NCBI RefSeq assembly: GCF_001648355.1
Contig: NZ_LXSL01000011.1
Location: 155,677 to 219,676 of the forward strand
DNA from: Eikenella longinqua
GTDB taxonomy: Bacteria; Pseudomonadota; Gammaproteobacteria; Burkholderiales; Neisseriaceae
Reading direction: 5' to 3'
DNA: 64,000 bases
How positions within the stretch are numbered: the stretch's first letter is position 1; each line of letters begins with the position of its first letter. Both the position numbers and the translations under genes were made by a program. Under the pieces are notes generated by a model that was not told the origin of the DNA, did not search any database, and worked only from the letters and a program-made list of their open reading frames with translations. Shown in pieces: positions 1-8,658 of the stretch.

Positions 1-2
1 CG

Positions 3-761
3 CCCTCCTCCGGCCAGCCCGAGCAGCCGCCCGCCCCGCAAGCGCAGCCGAAGCCGGACACACCCAAGCCCGTTCAGCCCAAGCCCGCGCCAGAGCAGCG
101 CGCCCAAATCAAGCCGGTGGAACGCAACGACCGCCCGGCCGACATCGTTCAGCCCAAACCTCAGCCCGAAGCCAAACCGGTGCGCCCCGAGCCCAAACCC
201 GAGCCGCGCCCCGAAACCAAACCCGTGGCACCCACCAACCATCCGCCGGCCAACGCGCCGTCTAACACCGCCGGCGGCCACAATGCTGGTGGCAGCGGCG
301 GCCAAGGCCACGGCGCGCCCTCTGCCGGTTCGGGCGGCGGCAGCGGTGGCGGCCAAGGCACAGGCGTCGGGCCCGGCCAAGGCAGCGGCCGCGGGCCGGG
401 TTCCGGCTCCGGCGAAGGCGGCGGCCACGGCAGCGGTCGAGGCACGGGCAACGGCCCGGGTACGGGCGGCGGTGGCGGCGACAGCAACCCCTCCCACCTC
501 GGCGGCTACCTGAACAACCCGAAACCGCCCTATCCGCCGCAGTTGGAAGAAGAAGGCATCAGCGGCACTGTGCGCCTGCGCGTGATGGTGGAAGCCAACG
601 GCAAGCCCTCCAGCGTGGAAGTGCTGTCCGCCACCCATCCGCTGTTCGGCCGTTCTGCCGAGAAAACTGTGCGCGAGCGCTACACCTTTACCCCGGCCAA
701 ACGCAACGGCCAGCCGGTGCGCGCCAGCTACACCTTCACCCTCCGCTTTACCGCCCCCTAG
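3..761 (+). CDS. tonB: TonB energy transducer, 5' end missing
   Basis: The frame is open from the window edge, so the N-terminal membrane anchor lies outside. The visible part has three zones. First comes a Pro/Lys/Glu-rich stretch (repeated PKP, PEP) expected to span the periplasm. Next is a Gly/Ser-rich tract encoded at about 273-479. Last is a C-terminal TonB domain (NPKPPYPPQLEEEGISGTV, then YTFTPAKRNGQPV near the end). TonB passes proton-motive energy from ExbB-ExbD to outer-membrane receptors for iron and haem. exbB and exbD follow directly. The long Gly-rich linker is unusual; most TonB linkers are Pro-rich. A GTG at 117 could serve as a start only if the protein were truncated. Confidence 0.9.
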   Translation, partial: PSSGQPEQPPAPQAQPKPDTPKPVQPKPAPEQRAQIKPVERNDRPADIVQPKPQPEAKPVRPEPKPEPRPETKPVAPTNHPPANAPSNTAGGHNAGGSGGQGHGAPSAGSGGGSGGGQGTGVGPGQGSGRGPGSGSGEGGGHGSGRGTGNGPGTGGGGGDSNPSHLGGYLNNPKPPYPPQLEEEGISGTVRLRVMVEANGKPSSVEVLSATHPLFGRSAEKTVRERYTFTPAKRNGQPVRASYTFTLRFTAP

Positions 762-818
762 GCGGCAGCCCGATTTCCCGCATTTATCATATAAACAACA
801 GCATCATTTAGGAGCATC

Positions 819-1475
819 ATGAACTTAGGACACGTTTTCGCCCAAGGCGACATAGTATTGATCAGCGTCTTCATCATCTTAGTGCTGATGAGCGTCGCCA
901 CCTGGTGGATCATCATCGTGCGCGGCATCCGCCTGCACCAAGTGCGCCACGCCAACCGCGGCACCATCGAAGCCGTGGCCACCGTCTCTTCCATGGAAGA
1001 CATGCTGCGGCTGGCCAAAGCCCATCCTTCCCCGCTGAGCGAGCTCACCGAATCCGCCATCCGCGCCGCGCGCCAATACCGCGCCAACCCCGCCAGCCCG
1101 CTCACTACCATTCCGCTGGGCGACTACCTGGTGCAGCACATCCGCAACACCCTGAACATCGCCAAGCGCGGCCTCAACGGCGGGCTCACCATCCTCGCCT
1201 CCGTGGGCGCCACCGCCCCGTTTATCGGCCTGTTCGGCACGGTGTGGGGCATTTATCACGCGCTGGAAAACATCAGCCTGCAAGGCCAGGTAAACATCGC
1301 CACCGTGGCCGGCCCCATCGGCGAAGCGCTGGTGGCCACCGCCGTGGGCCTGTTTGCCGCCATCCCCGCCGTGCTTTCCTACAACTTCATCGTGCACGGC
1401 AACCGGCAAGTGGCGCAGGATATGGACGCCTACGCCTACGACCTGCACGTGAAAATCATGAACGACAAGGAGTAA
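819..1475 (+). CDS. exbB: ExbB, MotA/TolQ/ExbB proton channel
   Basis: 218 residues, the usual ExbB length. The ATG follows a good ribosome site (AGGAG at 810-814). Three hydrophobic segments fit the family: about residues 10-32, 108-135 (with GATAPFIGLFGTVWG) and 155-180 (with GPIGEALVATAVGL). With ExbD it forms the inner-membrane motor that energises TonB. It lies 57 bp after tonB and 3 bp before exbD, so the three are very likely one operon. Confidence 0.95.
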   Translation: MNLGHVFAQGDIVLISVFIILVLMSVATWWIIIVRGIRLHQVRHANRGTIEAVATVSSMEDMLRLAKAHPSPLSELTESAIRAARQYRANPASPLTTIPLGDYLVQHIRNTLNIAKRGLNGGLTILASVGATAPFIGLFGTVWGIYHALENISLQGQVNIATVAGPIGEALVATAVGLFAAIPAVLSYNFIVHGNRQVAQDMDAYAYDLHVKIMNDKE

Positions 1476-1478
1476 GCC

Positions 1479-1919
1479 ATGGCATTCGGCTCGATGAACA
1501 GCGGCGACGACGCCCCGATGGCCGACATTAACGTTACCCCGCTGGTGGACGTGATGCTCGTGCTGCTGATCGTATTCATGATCACCATGCCGGTGATGAC
1601 CCACTCCATCCCGCTGGAGCTGCCCACCGCCTCGGCCAAACAGGTGGCGGAAAACGCCGCGCAGCCCAAAGACCCGCTACGCCTCTCCATCTCCGCCGAC
1701 GGCAGCTACCACCTGGCCGAAGGCGAGCAGATTTCCCTGCAGGCGCTGGAAAGCCGGCTGCAAGAGCTGGCCAAAACCAACCCCGACCAGGTTATCGCCA
1801 TCGCCGCCGACAAAAACGCCCAGTTCGACTACGTGGAGAAAGCCCTCAGCGCCGTGCGCGATGCCGGCCTGAGCAAAGTCGGCTTCGTAACCGAAGAGCC
1901 GGAGCGGCCGGCGCAGTAA
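1479..1919 (+). CDS. exbD: ExbD, biopolymer transport protein
   Basis: 146 residues with one N-terminal membrane helix preceded by DINVTPLVDVMLVLLIVFMI. Asp24 in that helix matches the conserved proton-carrying aspartate of the ExbD/TolR family. The rest is periplasmic. It is the last gene of tonB-exbB-exbD and is followed by an inverted pair of uptake sequences that can act as terminator. Confidence 0.95.
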   Translation: MAFGSMNSGDDAPMADINVTPLVDVMLVLLIVFMITMPVMTHSIPLELPTASAKQVAENAAQPKDPLRLSISADGSYHLAEGEQISLQALESRLQELAKTNPDQVIAIAADKNAQFDYVEKALSAVRDAGLSKVGFVTEEPERPAQ

Positions 1920-1936
1920 ACCCATCCGCCGCGCTT

Positions 1937-1983
1937 AAAGGCTACCTGAAACGCCATGCAGCTAAGTTTTCAGGTAGCCTTTC
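1937..1983 (+). terminator. Inverted eikDUS pair behind exbD
   Basis: AGGCTACCTGAA (1939-1950) and its reverse complement (1969-1980) form a 12-bp stem with flanking A and T runs, 20 bp after the exbD stop. Paired uptake sequences commonly serve as factor-independent terminators in Neisseriaceae. Confidence 0.6.
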
Positions 1984-2026
1984 CCTTTGTGTTTCCATAC
2001 GGCACACAGGCTACCGGAACACCAAA

Positions 2027-2123
2027 AGGCTACCTGAAAACGATGTCTTGCAAAGCAAGGCTGAGTTTCAGCGAAGCTAAAACGCAAACCTCATCACAGC
2101 AAAATCCGTTTTTCAGGTAGCCT
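2027..2123 (+). repeat. DUS-bracketed hairpin repeat, copy 1
   Basis: An eikDUS at 2027-2038 and an inverted one at 2112-2123 enclose a unit shared with 11142-11225. It has CTTG/CAAG arms at 2047-2059 and the core AGTTTCAGCGAAGCTAAAAC at 2064-2083. A third inverted DUS pair (2139-2150 and 2166-2177) follows. The gap between exbD and ileS otherwise shows nothing coding. Confidence 0.7.
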
Positions 2124-2273
2124 TTCCGCTCGCATCACAGGCTACCTGAAACCGGCAATCCCGCTTTCAGGTAGCCTTTTGCGCCAAATCCTTATAAAAT
2201 CGGCGGCTTGTTTTCCTTATCCTTCCAACCGCAGCGCAGGCCGTCTGAACCCGCCTGCCAAACCGAGACCACC

Positions 2274-5063
2274 ATGACCGACTACTCCCAAACCGTAAAC
2301 CTCTACGAATCCCCCTTCCCCATGCGCGGCAACCTTGCCAAGCGCGAGCCGGCATGGGTGAAGCAGTGGCAGGACGAAAAACGCTACCAGAAGCTGCGCC
2401 AAATCGCCGCCGGCCGCCCCAAATTCATCCTGCACGACGGCCCGCCCTATGCCAACGGCGACATCCACATCGGTCATGCGGTCAATAAGATTTTGAAAGA
2501 CATCATCATCCGCAGCAAAACGCTGGCGGGTTTCGACGCGCCCTATGTGCCGGGCTGGGACTGCCACGGCCTACCGATTGAGGTGATGGTGGAAAAACTG
2601 CACGGCAAGGAAATGCCGCCTTCCAAATTCCGCGAGCTGTGCCGCCAGTATGCCGCCGAGCAGATTCTGCGCCAGAAAAAAGACTTCATCCGTTTGGGCG
2701 TTATCGGCGATTGGGACGACCCCTACCTCACCATGGACTACCAAACCGAAGCCGACACCGTGCGCACGCTGGGCGAGATTTACAAAGCAGGCTACCTGTA
2801 TCGCGGCGCGAAGCCCGTGCAGTTCTGCTTGGACTGCGGCTCGTCGCTGGCCGAAGCCGAAGTGGAATACAAAGACAAAGTGTCGCCCGCCATCGACGTG
2901 GCCTACCGTTTTCAAGACAACGCTGCGCTGGCCAAGGCTTTCAGGCTGCCTGAAATTTCGGGCGACGCCTTTGCCGTGATTTGGACGACCACGCCGTGGA
3001 CGCTGCCCGCCAGCCAGGCCATTTCCGCCGGTGCAGACATTGTGTACCAATTGATTGACACGCCGCGCGGCAAACTGGTTCTCGCCAAAGATTTGGCCGA
3101 AGCCGCACTGGAACGCTGCGGTTTTTCAGGTAGCCCCATCCTTGCCGAATGCACCGGCGCGGATTTGGAAAACCTGAAAGCCGAACACCCCTTTATCGAG
3201 CGCGACATCCCGATTCTGAACGGCAGCCACGTTACCACCGATGCCGGTACCGGCCTCGTGCATACTGCCCCCGCGCACGGTTTGGAAGACTACGCCGTCT
3301 GCAACCAATACGGCATCGAGCTCTACAACCCCGTGAACGCGCAGGGTAAATATATCGCCGAAGTGCCGCGCGTGGCCGGCATGAGCGTGTGGGAAGCCAA
3401 CCCCGTGATTTTGGAATGGCTGCAAGAAAACGGCCGCCTGCTCGCCAGCGAAAAAATCACCCACAGCTACGCCCACTGCTGGCGGCACAAAACCTCGCTG
3501 ATTTACCGCGCCACCGGCCAATGGTTTATCGGCATGGACAAAGCCGGCGCAGACGGCAAAACCCTGCGCGACAAAGCCCTCAAAGCCGTGGACGACACCG
3601 AATTCTTCCCCGCATGGGGACGCGCGCGGCTGGAAGCCATGATTGAAGGCCGCCCCGACTGGGTGGTGAGCCGCCAGCGTTTCTGGGGCACGCCGATGAC
3701 CTTCTTCGCCCACAAGGAAACCGGCGAGCTGCACCCCGATTCCGCCGCGCTGCTGGAAAAAATCGCCCTGCTCATCGAGAAAAAAGGCATCAACGCCTGG
3801 TTCGAGCTCGATAAAGCCGAGCTGTTGTCGCCCGAAGACTGCGAACACTACGACAAACTGCCCGACACCATGGACGTGTGGTTCGATTCAGGCAGCACCC
3901 ATTTTTCCGTGCTGAAACAACGCCCCGAGCTCGCCTGGCCGGCCGATTTGTATCTGGAAGGCAGCGACCAGCACCGAGGCTGGTTCCAATCCTCCATGCT
4001 CACCGGCTGCGCCACACTCGGCCGCGCGCCCTACAAACAACTGCTCACCCACGGCTTCGTGGTGGACCAAAACGGGCGCAAAATGTCCAAATCCATCGGC
4101 AACGTGGTCGCCCCGCAGGAGGTGTACAACGAATTCGGCGCGGACATCCTGCGCCTGTGGGCGGCCGCCACCGATTACAGCGGCGAATTGGCGATTTCCA
4201 AAGAAATCCTCAAACGCGTAACCGAAAGCTACCGCCGCATCCGCAACACGCTCAGCTTCCTGTTTGCCAACCTCAAAGACTTCAACCCGATTGAAGATGC
4301 CGTGCCGCAGGCCGATATGGTGGAAATCGACCGCTACGCCCTCGTGCTGGCGCGGCAGTTGCAGGAAAAGGTTTCAGGCAGCCACTACCCGCGCTACGCC
4401 TTCCACTTCGCCGTGCAGGACATCGTGCAGTTCTGCTCCGAAGACTTGGGCGCGTTCTATCTCGACATCCTGAAAGACCGCCTCTACACCACCAAAAAAG
4501 ACGGCCACGCCCGCCGCAGCGCGCAAACCGCGCTCTACCACATCACCCGCAGCCTCGTGCTTTTGATGTCGCCCATCCTCTGCTTCACCGCCGAAGAAGC
4601 GTGGGACATCATCGGCGGCGGCGAAGAAGACAGCGTGCTCTACCACACCCTGCACGACTTCCCGCCCATCCCCGCCGCCAGCGAAGCCGCGCTGCTGGAA
4701 AAATGGACGGCCGTGCGCGAAGCCCGCGCCTTGGTGAACGCCGCCATCGAGCCACTGCGCGCCGACAAAACCGTCGGATCGTCCCTGCAAGCCGAAGTCG
4801 ATTTAAGGCTGCCTGAAAAGCTATACCGCCCCTGCGCCGCCTTGGGCAGCGAACTGCGCTTCGTGCTGCTCGTCTCGTCCGCCGCGCTGCAAAACGGCGG
4901 CGAAGCCGAAGCCCAAATCAGCGTGCGCCCCAGCCAATCCGCCAAATGCGAACGCTGCTGGCACTATGTGGACAGCGTAGGCAGCGTGGCGCACCACCCG
5001 ACCCTGTGCGCCCGCTGTGCGGAGAATGTGGACGGCAAGGGCGAAGAGCGGGATTACGCTTAA
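2274..5063 (+). CDS. ileS: Isoleucyl-tRNA synthetase
   Basis: 929 residues, matching the usual length in Neisseria. It charges tRNA-Ile with isoleucine in the cytoplasm. Class I motifs are visible: HIGH at residues 65-68 and KMSKS at about 603-607. A Cys-rich zinc site lies at the C-terminus (CERCW and CARC, about 892-915). The start MTDYSQTVNL was chosen over an in-frame ATG 66 bp upstream because it fits the family. The gene carries Simonsiella-type uptake sequences (AGGCTGCCTGAA at 2943 and 4806). A Neisseria-type one (AGGCCGTCTGAA) lies 25 bp before the start. Confidence 0.97.
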   Translation: MTDYSQTVNLYESPFPMRGNLAKREPAWVKQWQDEKRYQKLRQIAAGRPKFILHDGPPYANGDIHIGHAVNKILKDIIIRSKTLAGFDAPYVPGWDCHGLPIEVMVEKLHGKEMPPSKFRELCRQYAAEQILRQKKDFIRLGVIGDWDDPYLTMDYQTEADTVRTLGEIYKAGYLYRGAKPVQFCLDCGSSLAEAEVEYKDKVSPAIDVAYRFQDNAALAKAFRLPEISGDAFAVIWTTTPWTLPASQAISAGADIVYQLIDTPRGKLVLAKDLAEAALERCGFSGSPILAECTGADLENLKAEHPFIERDIPILNGSHVTTDAGTGLVHTAPAHGLEDYAVCNQYGIELYNPVNAQGKYIAEVPRVAGMSVWEANPVILEWLQENGRLLASEKITHSYAHCWRHKTSLIYRATGQWFIGMDKAGADGKTLRDKALKAVDDTEFFPAWGRARLEAMIEGRPDWVVSRQRFWGTPMTFFAHKETGELHPDSAALLEKIALLIEKKGINAWFELDKAELLSPEDCEHYDKLPDTMDVWFDSGSTHFSVLKQRPELAWPADLYLEGSDQHRGWFQSSMLTGCATLGRAPYKQLLTHGFVVDQNGRKMSKSIGNVVAPQEVYNEFGADILRLWAAATDYSGELAISKEILKRVTESYRRIRNTLSFLFANLKDFNPIEDAVPQADMVEIDRYALVLARQLQEKVSGSHYPRYAFHFAVQDIVQFCSEDLGAFYLDILKDRLYTTKKDGHARRSAQTALYHITRSLVLLMSPILCFTAEEAWDIIGGGEEDSVLYHTLHDFPPIPAASEAALLEKWTAVREARALVNAAIEPLRADKTVGSSLQAEVDLRLPEKLYRPCAALGSELRFVLLVSSAALQNGGEAEAQISVRPSQSAKCERCWHYVDSVGSVAHHPTLCARCAENVDGKGEERDYA

Positions 5064-5106
5064 GCCGGTTGAGGCTACTTGAAAACAAAGTTTCCACAGG
5101 AAGCGG

Positions 5107-5149
5107 AGTTTCTGCGAAGCTAAACCGTCAGCTTCAACGAAGTTAAAAT
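5107..5149 (+). repeat. Tandem-hairpin repeat, copy 2
   Basis: Two related 20-mers lie in tandem: AGTTTCTGCGAAGCTAAAC at 5107-5125 and AGCTTCAACGAAGTTAAAAT at 5130-5149. A degenerate DUS (GGCTACTTGAAAA) precedes them at 5073. Same family as copies near 2064, 11181, 44092, 44753, 47259, 58010 and 62012. Confidence 0.65.
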
Positions 5150-5163
5150 ATCCGCAGCAATAA

Positions 5164-5189
5164 GGTGGGCAATGATGCCCACCTTTTTT
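5164..5189 (+). terminator. Factor-independent terminator of ileS
   Basis: GGTGGGCA and TGCCCACC form an 8-bp stem with a 4-nt loop, followed by six T. It is a classical terminator not based on uptake sequences. Confidence 0.8.
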
Positions 5190-5222
5190 CAGGTAGCCTG
5201 GAAATACATAAGGATCAAACAC

Positions 5223-5903
5223 ATGACAAGCCTCTCTTATTTAGACCTGCAACAGGGCAATGTGGAAAGCTGTTGCATGATGGTGTCCAAAGCAGAAGTG
5301 CCGCAATGGTACAAGCAAGGCTGGCTGCCGTATTACGCCGTCGGCCTGTCGCGCCGCGAGGCCAACCGCGCCTATATGGTTTACGGCTTCATGCGCTTCA
5401 AGCGCGATGTGCTGCTGTTTAGCCGCCCCGAATATTTGGCAGCCAAATCCCCCATCGGACGCAAAATTGTTGGCTTCTGCACCCATCTGGGCACTTACGG
5501 CATGGGCGGCCCCGGCTTTTTCGGGCTGCTGTTGGACACAGACGAATACTTGGTTTACACAGCATGGCACGCAGGATACAACACGCTGCTAGACAACCGT
5601 GCAGTAGAAATTTACCCATGCGGCCACACCGCCGCACGCGGTTGGGTCGGCAGCTTGAACGGAGCCGAATGGGACGAACTCTCTCCCCTGCTCACCGGCT
5701 GCGAAATCACCGACTGCACCCTTACCGAGCACCGCTGCACCTTGCAGCTGCAAAAAGACGGCCAAACCCATTTATTGGAATTCGTGCGCCAAGACGAACG
5801 CATCCCGCGTACCCCTGATCAAGAATCCCGCCTGGCATACGAAGACGGGGAAATCGCCGACTATTTGATGTATCAGCATAAAAAGGCTTGGCTGGTAGTG
5901 TAG
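5223..5903 (+). CDS. Hypothetical protein
   Basis: 226 residues, soluble, no signal peptide or clear membrane helix. The ATG at 5223 follows AAGGAT at 5209-5214; an upstream ATG at 5172 would put the terminator hairpin and a DUS inside the gene. I do not recognise the family. The middle is rich in Gly and aromatic residues (GTYGMGGPGFFGLLLDTDEY). It stands alone between the ileS terminator and an inverted DUS pair at about 5927-5962, so it is probably transcribed by itself. Confidence 0.7.
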   Translation: MTSLSYLDLQQGNVESCCMMVSKAEVPQWYKQGWLPYYAVGLSRREANRAYMVYGFMRFKRDVLLFSRPEYLAAKSPIGRKIVGFCTHLGTYGMGGPGFFGLLLDTDEYLVYTAWHAGYNTLLDNRAVEIYPCGHTAARGWVGSLNGAEWDELSPLLTGCEITDCTLTEHRCTLQLQKDGQTHLLEFVRQDERIPRTPDQESRLAYEDGEIADYLMYQHKKAWLVV

Positions 5904-5924
5904 GTAGGCTTGTCTATGCGGCAA

Positions 5925-5966
5925 AAGGCTACCTGAAAACCATTTTTTAGTTTTCAGGTAGCCTCC
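5925..5966 (+). terminator. Inverted eikDUS pair
   Basis: AAAAGGCTACCTGAAAA is followed 10-15 bp later by its reverse complement TTTTCAGGTAGCCT. The hairpin lies just after the unknown gene ending at 5903. Confidence 0.55.
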
Positions 5967-5982
5967 CCATTTCCGACCATAC

Positions 5983-6011
5983 TTGACACCGAGTTAAACA
6001 ATTTTTACAAT
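5983..6011 (+). promoter_or_regulatory. Sigma-70 promoter of tRNA-Lys
   Basis: A perfect -35 box TTGACA (5983-5988), a 17-bp spacer and the -10 box TACAAT (6006-6011). The tRNA begins 16 bp downstream. It is the strongest consensus promoter I see in the window. Confidence 0.85.
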
Positions 6012-6026
6012 GCGCATCTTCCATTC

Positions 6027-6102
6027 GGGTCGTTAGCTCAGTTGGTAGAGCAGCGGACTCTTAATCCGTAGGTCGAGCGTTCGAGCCGCTCACGACCCAC
6101 CA
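6027..6102 (+). tRNA. tRNA-Lys (anticodon CTT)
   Basis: A 76-nt cloverleaf. The acceptor arm pairs GGGTCGT with ACGACCC, followed by discriminator A and an encoded CCA. The D arm contains AGCTCAGTTGGTAGAG. The anticodon loop CTCTTAA reads CTT. The T loop is TTCGAGC. It inserts lysine at AAG codons. Confidence 0.95.
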
Positions 6103-6110
6103 AACACAAA

Positions 6111-6146
6111 ACCAGCCTAAGCAAGCACTTAAGCTGGTTTTTTGTT
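6111..6146 (+). terminator. Terminator of tRNA-Lys
   Basis: CCAGCCTAAG pairs with CTTAAGCTGG (one mismatch) and is followed by a T run, 8 bp after the tRNA. Confidence 0.8.
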
Positions 6147-6193
6147 TGCCATACAACATAGCAGATTCCATCACTTTGGCAAAATCTTGCCAC

Positions 6194-6832
6194 TTAATAA
6201 AACAGCATCCACAGCCCGCGCAACGCTGCAATCAGCAGCATCTTCTCCTTCGCCAGCAAACAGGCTACCTGAAAAAACAAACTCAGCAGCAGCACGCCCT
6301 GCAACTGCAAAGGACTGAAAAACCGCACCTCTTCCCGGCTCAGATAACGCCGGTGCAGCCACATCAGCAGCATCAGCAGCATCTGCCCCGCAATCCACAA
6401 CACCGGCTGCAAAAAATACAGCGACAACAGCCCAGTGAGCATCGGCGCCGACATCCCCTGCGGATATTGCCAGATGGCAATCAGCAGCAAAAACAGCAGC
6501 GTAATATGCTGCACCGCACCCGCCACCGCAAAATACGCCAAAAACGTGCCGCCGCCCTCCAGCTTCCAGCCCATCTGCCGCGCATCGTAGCGCCAGCCGT
6601 TGGCAAACAGAAACAGGCTGGCCAGCACAATATAGCCGTACACCGGATACACATTGGCAATATGCGTAATCCCCAGCACGCCCGGCATAATCCGCGCACT
6701 GATCAGGCCGAAGCCCAGCCACAGCAGCACGCTGCCCCACAGCCAGGAAAACTGCTGCCGCTGAAACGCCGCCGTAAGAAACAGCGTGATATACAGCGAC
6801 AACACCCACAGCGTTAGGCTTTGCACCGCCAT
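6194..6832 (-). CDS. Multi-span membrane protein of unknown function
   Basis: 212 residues from MAVQSLTLWV, mostly hydrophobic, with about six predicted membrane helices. Its start overlaps the stop of the upstream DUF484 gene (TAATG), which fixes the start and implies translational coupling. It is the third gene of dapF-DUF484-membrane protein. A uptake sequence is read in frame near the C-terminus (FFQVACLL). I do not recognise the family. Confidence 0.75.
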   Translation of the reverse strand: MAVQSLTLWVLSLYITLFLTAAFQRQQFSWLWGSVLLWLGFGLISARIMPGVLGITHIANVYPVYGYIVLASLFLFANGWRYDARQMGWKLEGGGTFLAYFAVAGAVQHITLLFLLLIAIWQYPQGMSAPMLTGLLSLYFLQPVLWIAGQMLLMLLMWLHRRYLSREEVRFFSPLQLQGVLLLSLFFQVACLLAKEKMLLIAALRGLWMLFY

Positions 6833-7485
6833 TACTGCCACCCGCCTGCTCTGGCCAGCGCCGCAGCCGTGCAGGCCGCCAGTTCGCGCACCCAATCCAG
6901 CGGCAAATCCGGCGTGAAGCGCGTTTCATCAGCATCGCCCGCCGCCAGCACGGCCACGGTTTGCCCGTTTACGCGCACCGGCAGCAGCAGGAAGCTCTCC
7001 AGCCCCTTGCCCTGCTGCGGCAAAGCCTTAATCAAGGCGGGCGAAATATGGTTGTCACACAGCGGCGCTTTCAGGGCGCGCAAAGCGGCATGGGTGGCAT
7101 GATTTTCAGGTAGCCTGTATGCCCCGGCGGGCGCGCCTTTCTTCGGCGGCTCGGCCAGCAGCCACACGCAGCCCGAAGCCAGCCCGAAATCCTCGCGCAA
7201 GCCCGCTTCCGCCGCACGCAGCACCTGCAACAGCGTATTCGCCGCCAGCAAGCGGCGCACGAAGCCCAGCAGGCGGCCGAGGGTTTGGTGGTTGCTGTCG
7301 GCATCCTGCATGATTTGCGCCAGCTGGCCGGCCATCTTGGCCGCCTTTTCCTGCTGCGCCAGCCATTGCGCCTGCACGAAAGACTGTACCCTCCCTTGCG
7401 CGGGCTGCACGCCGAGTTCGGCGGCGTGGTTGAGCAAAAATTCCGGGTGTGCCTGCAAATAGGCCAATAATTTCTTTTCGTTCAT
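6832..7485 (-). CDS. DUF484 family protein
   Basis: 217 residues. The N-terminus resembles DUF484 (LLAYLQAHPEFLLNHAAELG), followed by a helical stretch and a GAF-like half (FLLLPVRVNGQTVAVLAAGD). In many proteobacteria DUF484 genes follow dapF and precede xerC; here a membrane protein takes the next place. The start codon shares a base with the dapF stop. Function is unknown. An in-frame eikDUS encodes RLPEN near residue 125. Confidence 0.85.
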   Translation of the reverse strand: MNEKKLLAYLQAHPEFLLNHAAELGVQPAQGRVQSFVQAQWLAQQEKAAKMAGQLAQIMQDADSNHQTLGRLLGFVRRLLAANTLLQVLRAAEAGLREDFGLASGCVWLLAEPPKKGAPAGAYRLPENHATHAALRALKAPLCDNHISPALIKALPQQGKGLESFLLLPVRVNGQTVAVLAAGDADETRFTPDLPLDWVRELAACTAAALARAGGWQ

Positions 7486-8333
7486 CAGTAAGTTACCGTT
7501 CCTTCAAACACCGTGGCCGCCGGCCCGGTCATCAACACATGGTTATTTGCCGCCCACTCGATGCGCAAATCGCCGCCGGGCAGGCTCACTTTCACTTCGC
7601 CGTTGCGCTCGAGCAGCCCCAGCCGTATGCCCGCCACCACCGCCGCACACGAGCCGCTGCCGCAGGCCTGCGTTTCGCCCACGCTGCGCTCGAACACGCG
7701 CAGGCGGATATGGTGCGCGTCCAGCACCTGCATGAAGCCCACGTTCACCCGCTCGGGAAACTGCGGGTGCCGCTCTAGCCTGGCGCCCCAATCGGCCACC
7801 GGCGCGCCGTCCACATCGGCCACCGGCAGCACGGCGTGCGGGTTGCCCATGCTCACGCAGGCCAGGCGTACCGTTTCCTCGCCCAGGGCAACTTCGTGCA
7901 ACAGCGCGTCTGCCGCCTCGCCCGGCGCGGGCACAAAGGGAATCTCGGCGGCGGCCAGGCGCGGCTCGCCCATGTCCACCGTTACCAGGCCGTCTGCCGT
8001 TAAGTGCAGCACAATCAGCCCTTTGGCGGTGAGCACTTTGATGTGGTCGTGCCGGCTCAGGCCTTTTTCGCGCACGAAGCGGGCGAAGCAGCGCGCGCCG
8101 TTGCCGCACTGCTCCACTTCGCTGCCGTCGGTGTTGAAAATGCGGTAGCGGAATTCGGCTTCCGGCAGCGGCGAGGCTTCCACCAGCAAAAGCTGGTCGA
8201 AACCGATGCCCCAATGGCGGTCGGCCCAGGCGGCAATCGGCGCGGCGGCCGGGTCGAAACGCTGGCTGATGCCGTCCACCACCATAAAGTCGTTGCCCAA
8301 ACCGTGCATTTTGGTGAATTTGATCTCTGCCAT
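7485..8333 (-). CDS. dapF: Diaminopimelate epimerase
   Basis: 282 residues. It converts LL- to meso-diaminopimelate for lysine and peptidoglycan synthesis. The two active-site cysteines are present: Cys76 in EQCGNGARC and another in QACGSGSCAA near residue 222. The N-terminus FTKMHGLGNDFMVVD is typical. It heads a three-gene minus-strand operon with overlapping starts and stops. Confidence 0.97.
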   Translation of the reverse strand: MAEIKFTKMHGLGNDFMVVDGISQRFDPAAAPIAAWADRHWGIGFDQLLLVEASPLPEAEFRYRIFNTDGSEVEQCGNGARCFARFVREKGLSRHDHIKVLTAKGLIVLHLTADGLVTVDMGEPRLAAAEIPFVPAPGEAADALLHEVALGEETVRLACVSMGNPHAVLPVADVDGAPVADWGARLERHPQFPERVNVGFMQVLDAHHIRLRVFERSVGETQACGSGSCAAVVAGIRLGLLERNGEVKVSLPGGDLRIEWAANNHVLMTGPAATVFEGTVTY

Positions 8334-8622
8334 TTCCGGCCTCCCGCCGGCTGTTGGAAAAAACGGCCTATCATACCCAATCCTCGCCGCGAGTTAAAGC
8401 CGCATCGAAAGCGGCGCCGGAGGCTACCTGAAATTCCGCAAGCCGCCGTAACCTGAACAGAAGTTTTTCAAACCAAGAAAAAATGATTGCCGGAAAATTT
8501 TTCAGGTAGCCTTTGGCCACCGCGGGCAGGCTATCTGAAAAACAGCAAACCATTGCGCCCATTCCTAACCCAATCCGTTTTTTCTTTACTTCCCGCTCGT
8601 TATTGCCGCCCGCCAGATGCGC

Positions 8623-8628
8623 TATAAT
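8623..8628 (+). promoter_or_regulatory. Probable -10 box for lgt
   Basis: TATAAT 31 bp before the lgt start, with a weak -35 (TTATTG, 8600-8605) at 17-bp spacing. The rest of the 8334-8658 gap holds uptake sequences (about 8430 and 8500) and no gene. Confidence 0.5.
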
Positions 8629-8658
8629 GCGCCCTTTTGTTTCACCTGCGGTTCCCCT

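Noticed and set aside
161..487. Long Pro-rich minus-strand frame opposite tonB
   Set aside because: It is the antisense reading of the Gly-rich tonB tract. Low complexity and GC-rich third positions open such frames; there is no ribosome site or known domain.
879..1604. His/Gly-rich minus-strand frame across exbB
   Set aside because: Antisense of a well-supported gene, with an amino-acid make-up typical of shadow frames.
1939..2177. CRISPR array suggested by repeated 12-mers
   Set aside because: The repeats are uptake sequences in both orientations with irregular spacing; no cas gene is present.
2208..2273. Earlier ATG for ileS
   Set aside because: It adds 22 residues not seen in the family and would place a Neisseria-type uptake sequence inside the coding region; MTDYSQ is the better start.
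6171..6817. Gln/His-rich plus-strand frame opposite the membrane protein
   Set aside because: Antisense shadow; biased composition, no start signal, and the minus-strand gene is coupled to its neighbours.
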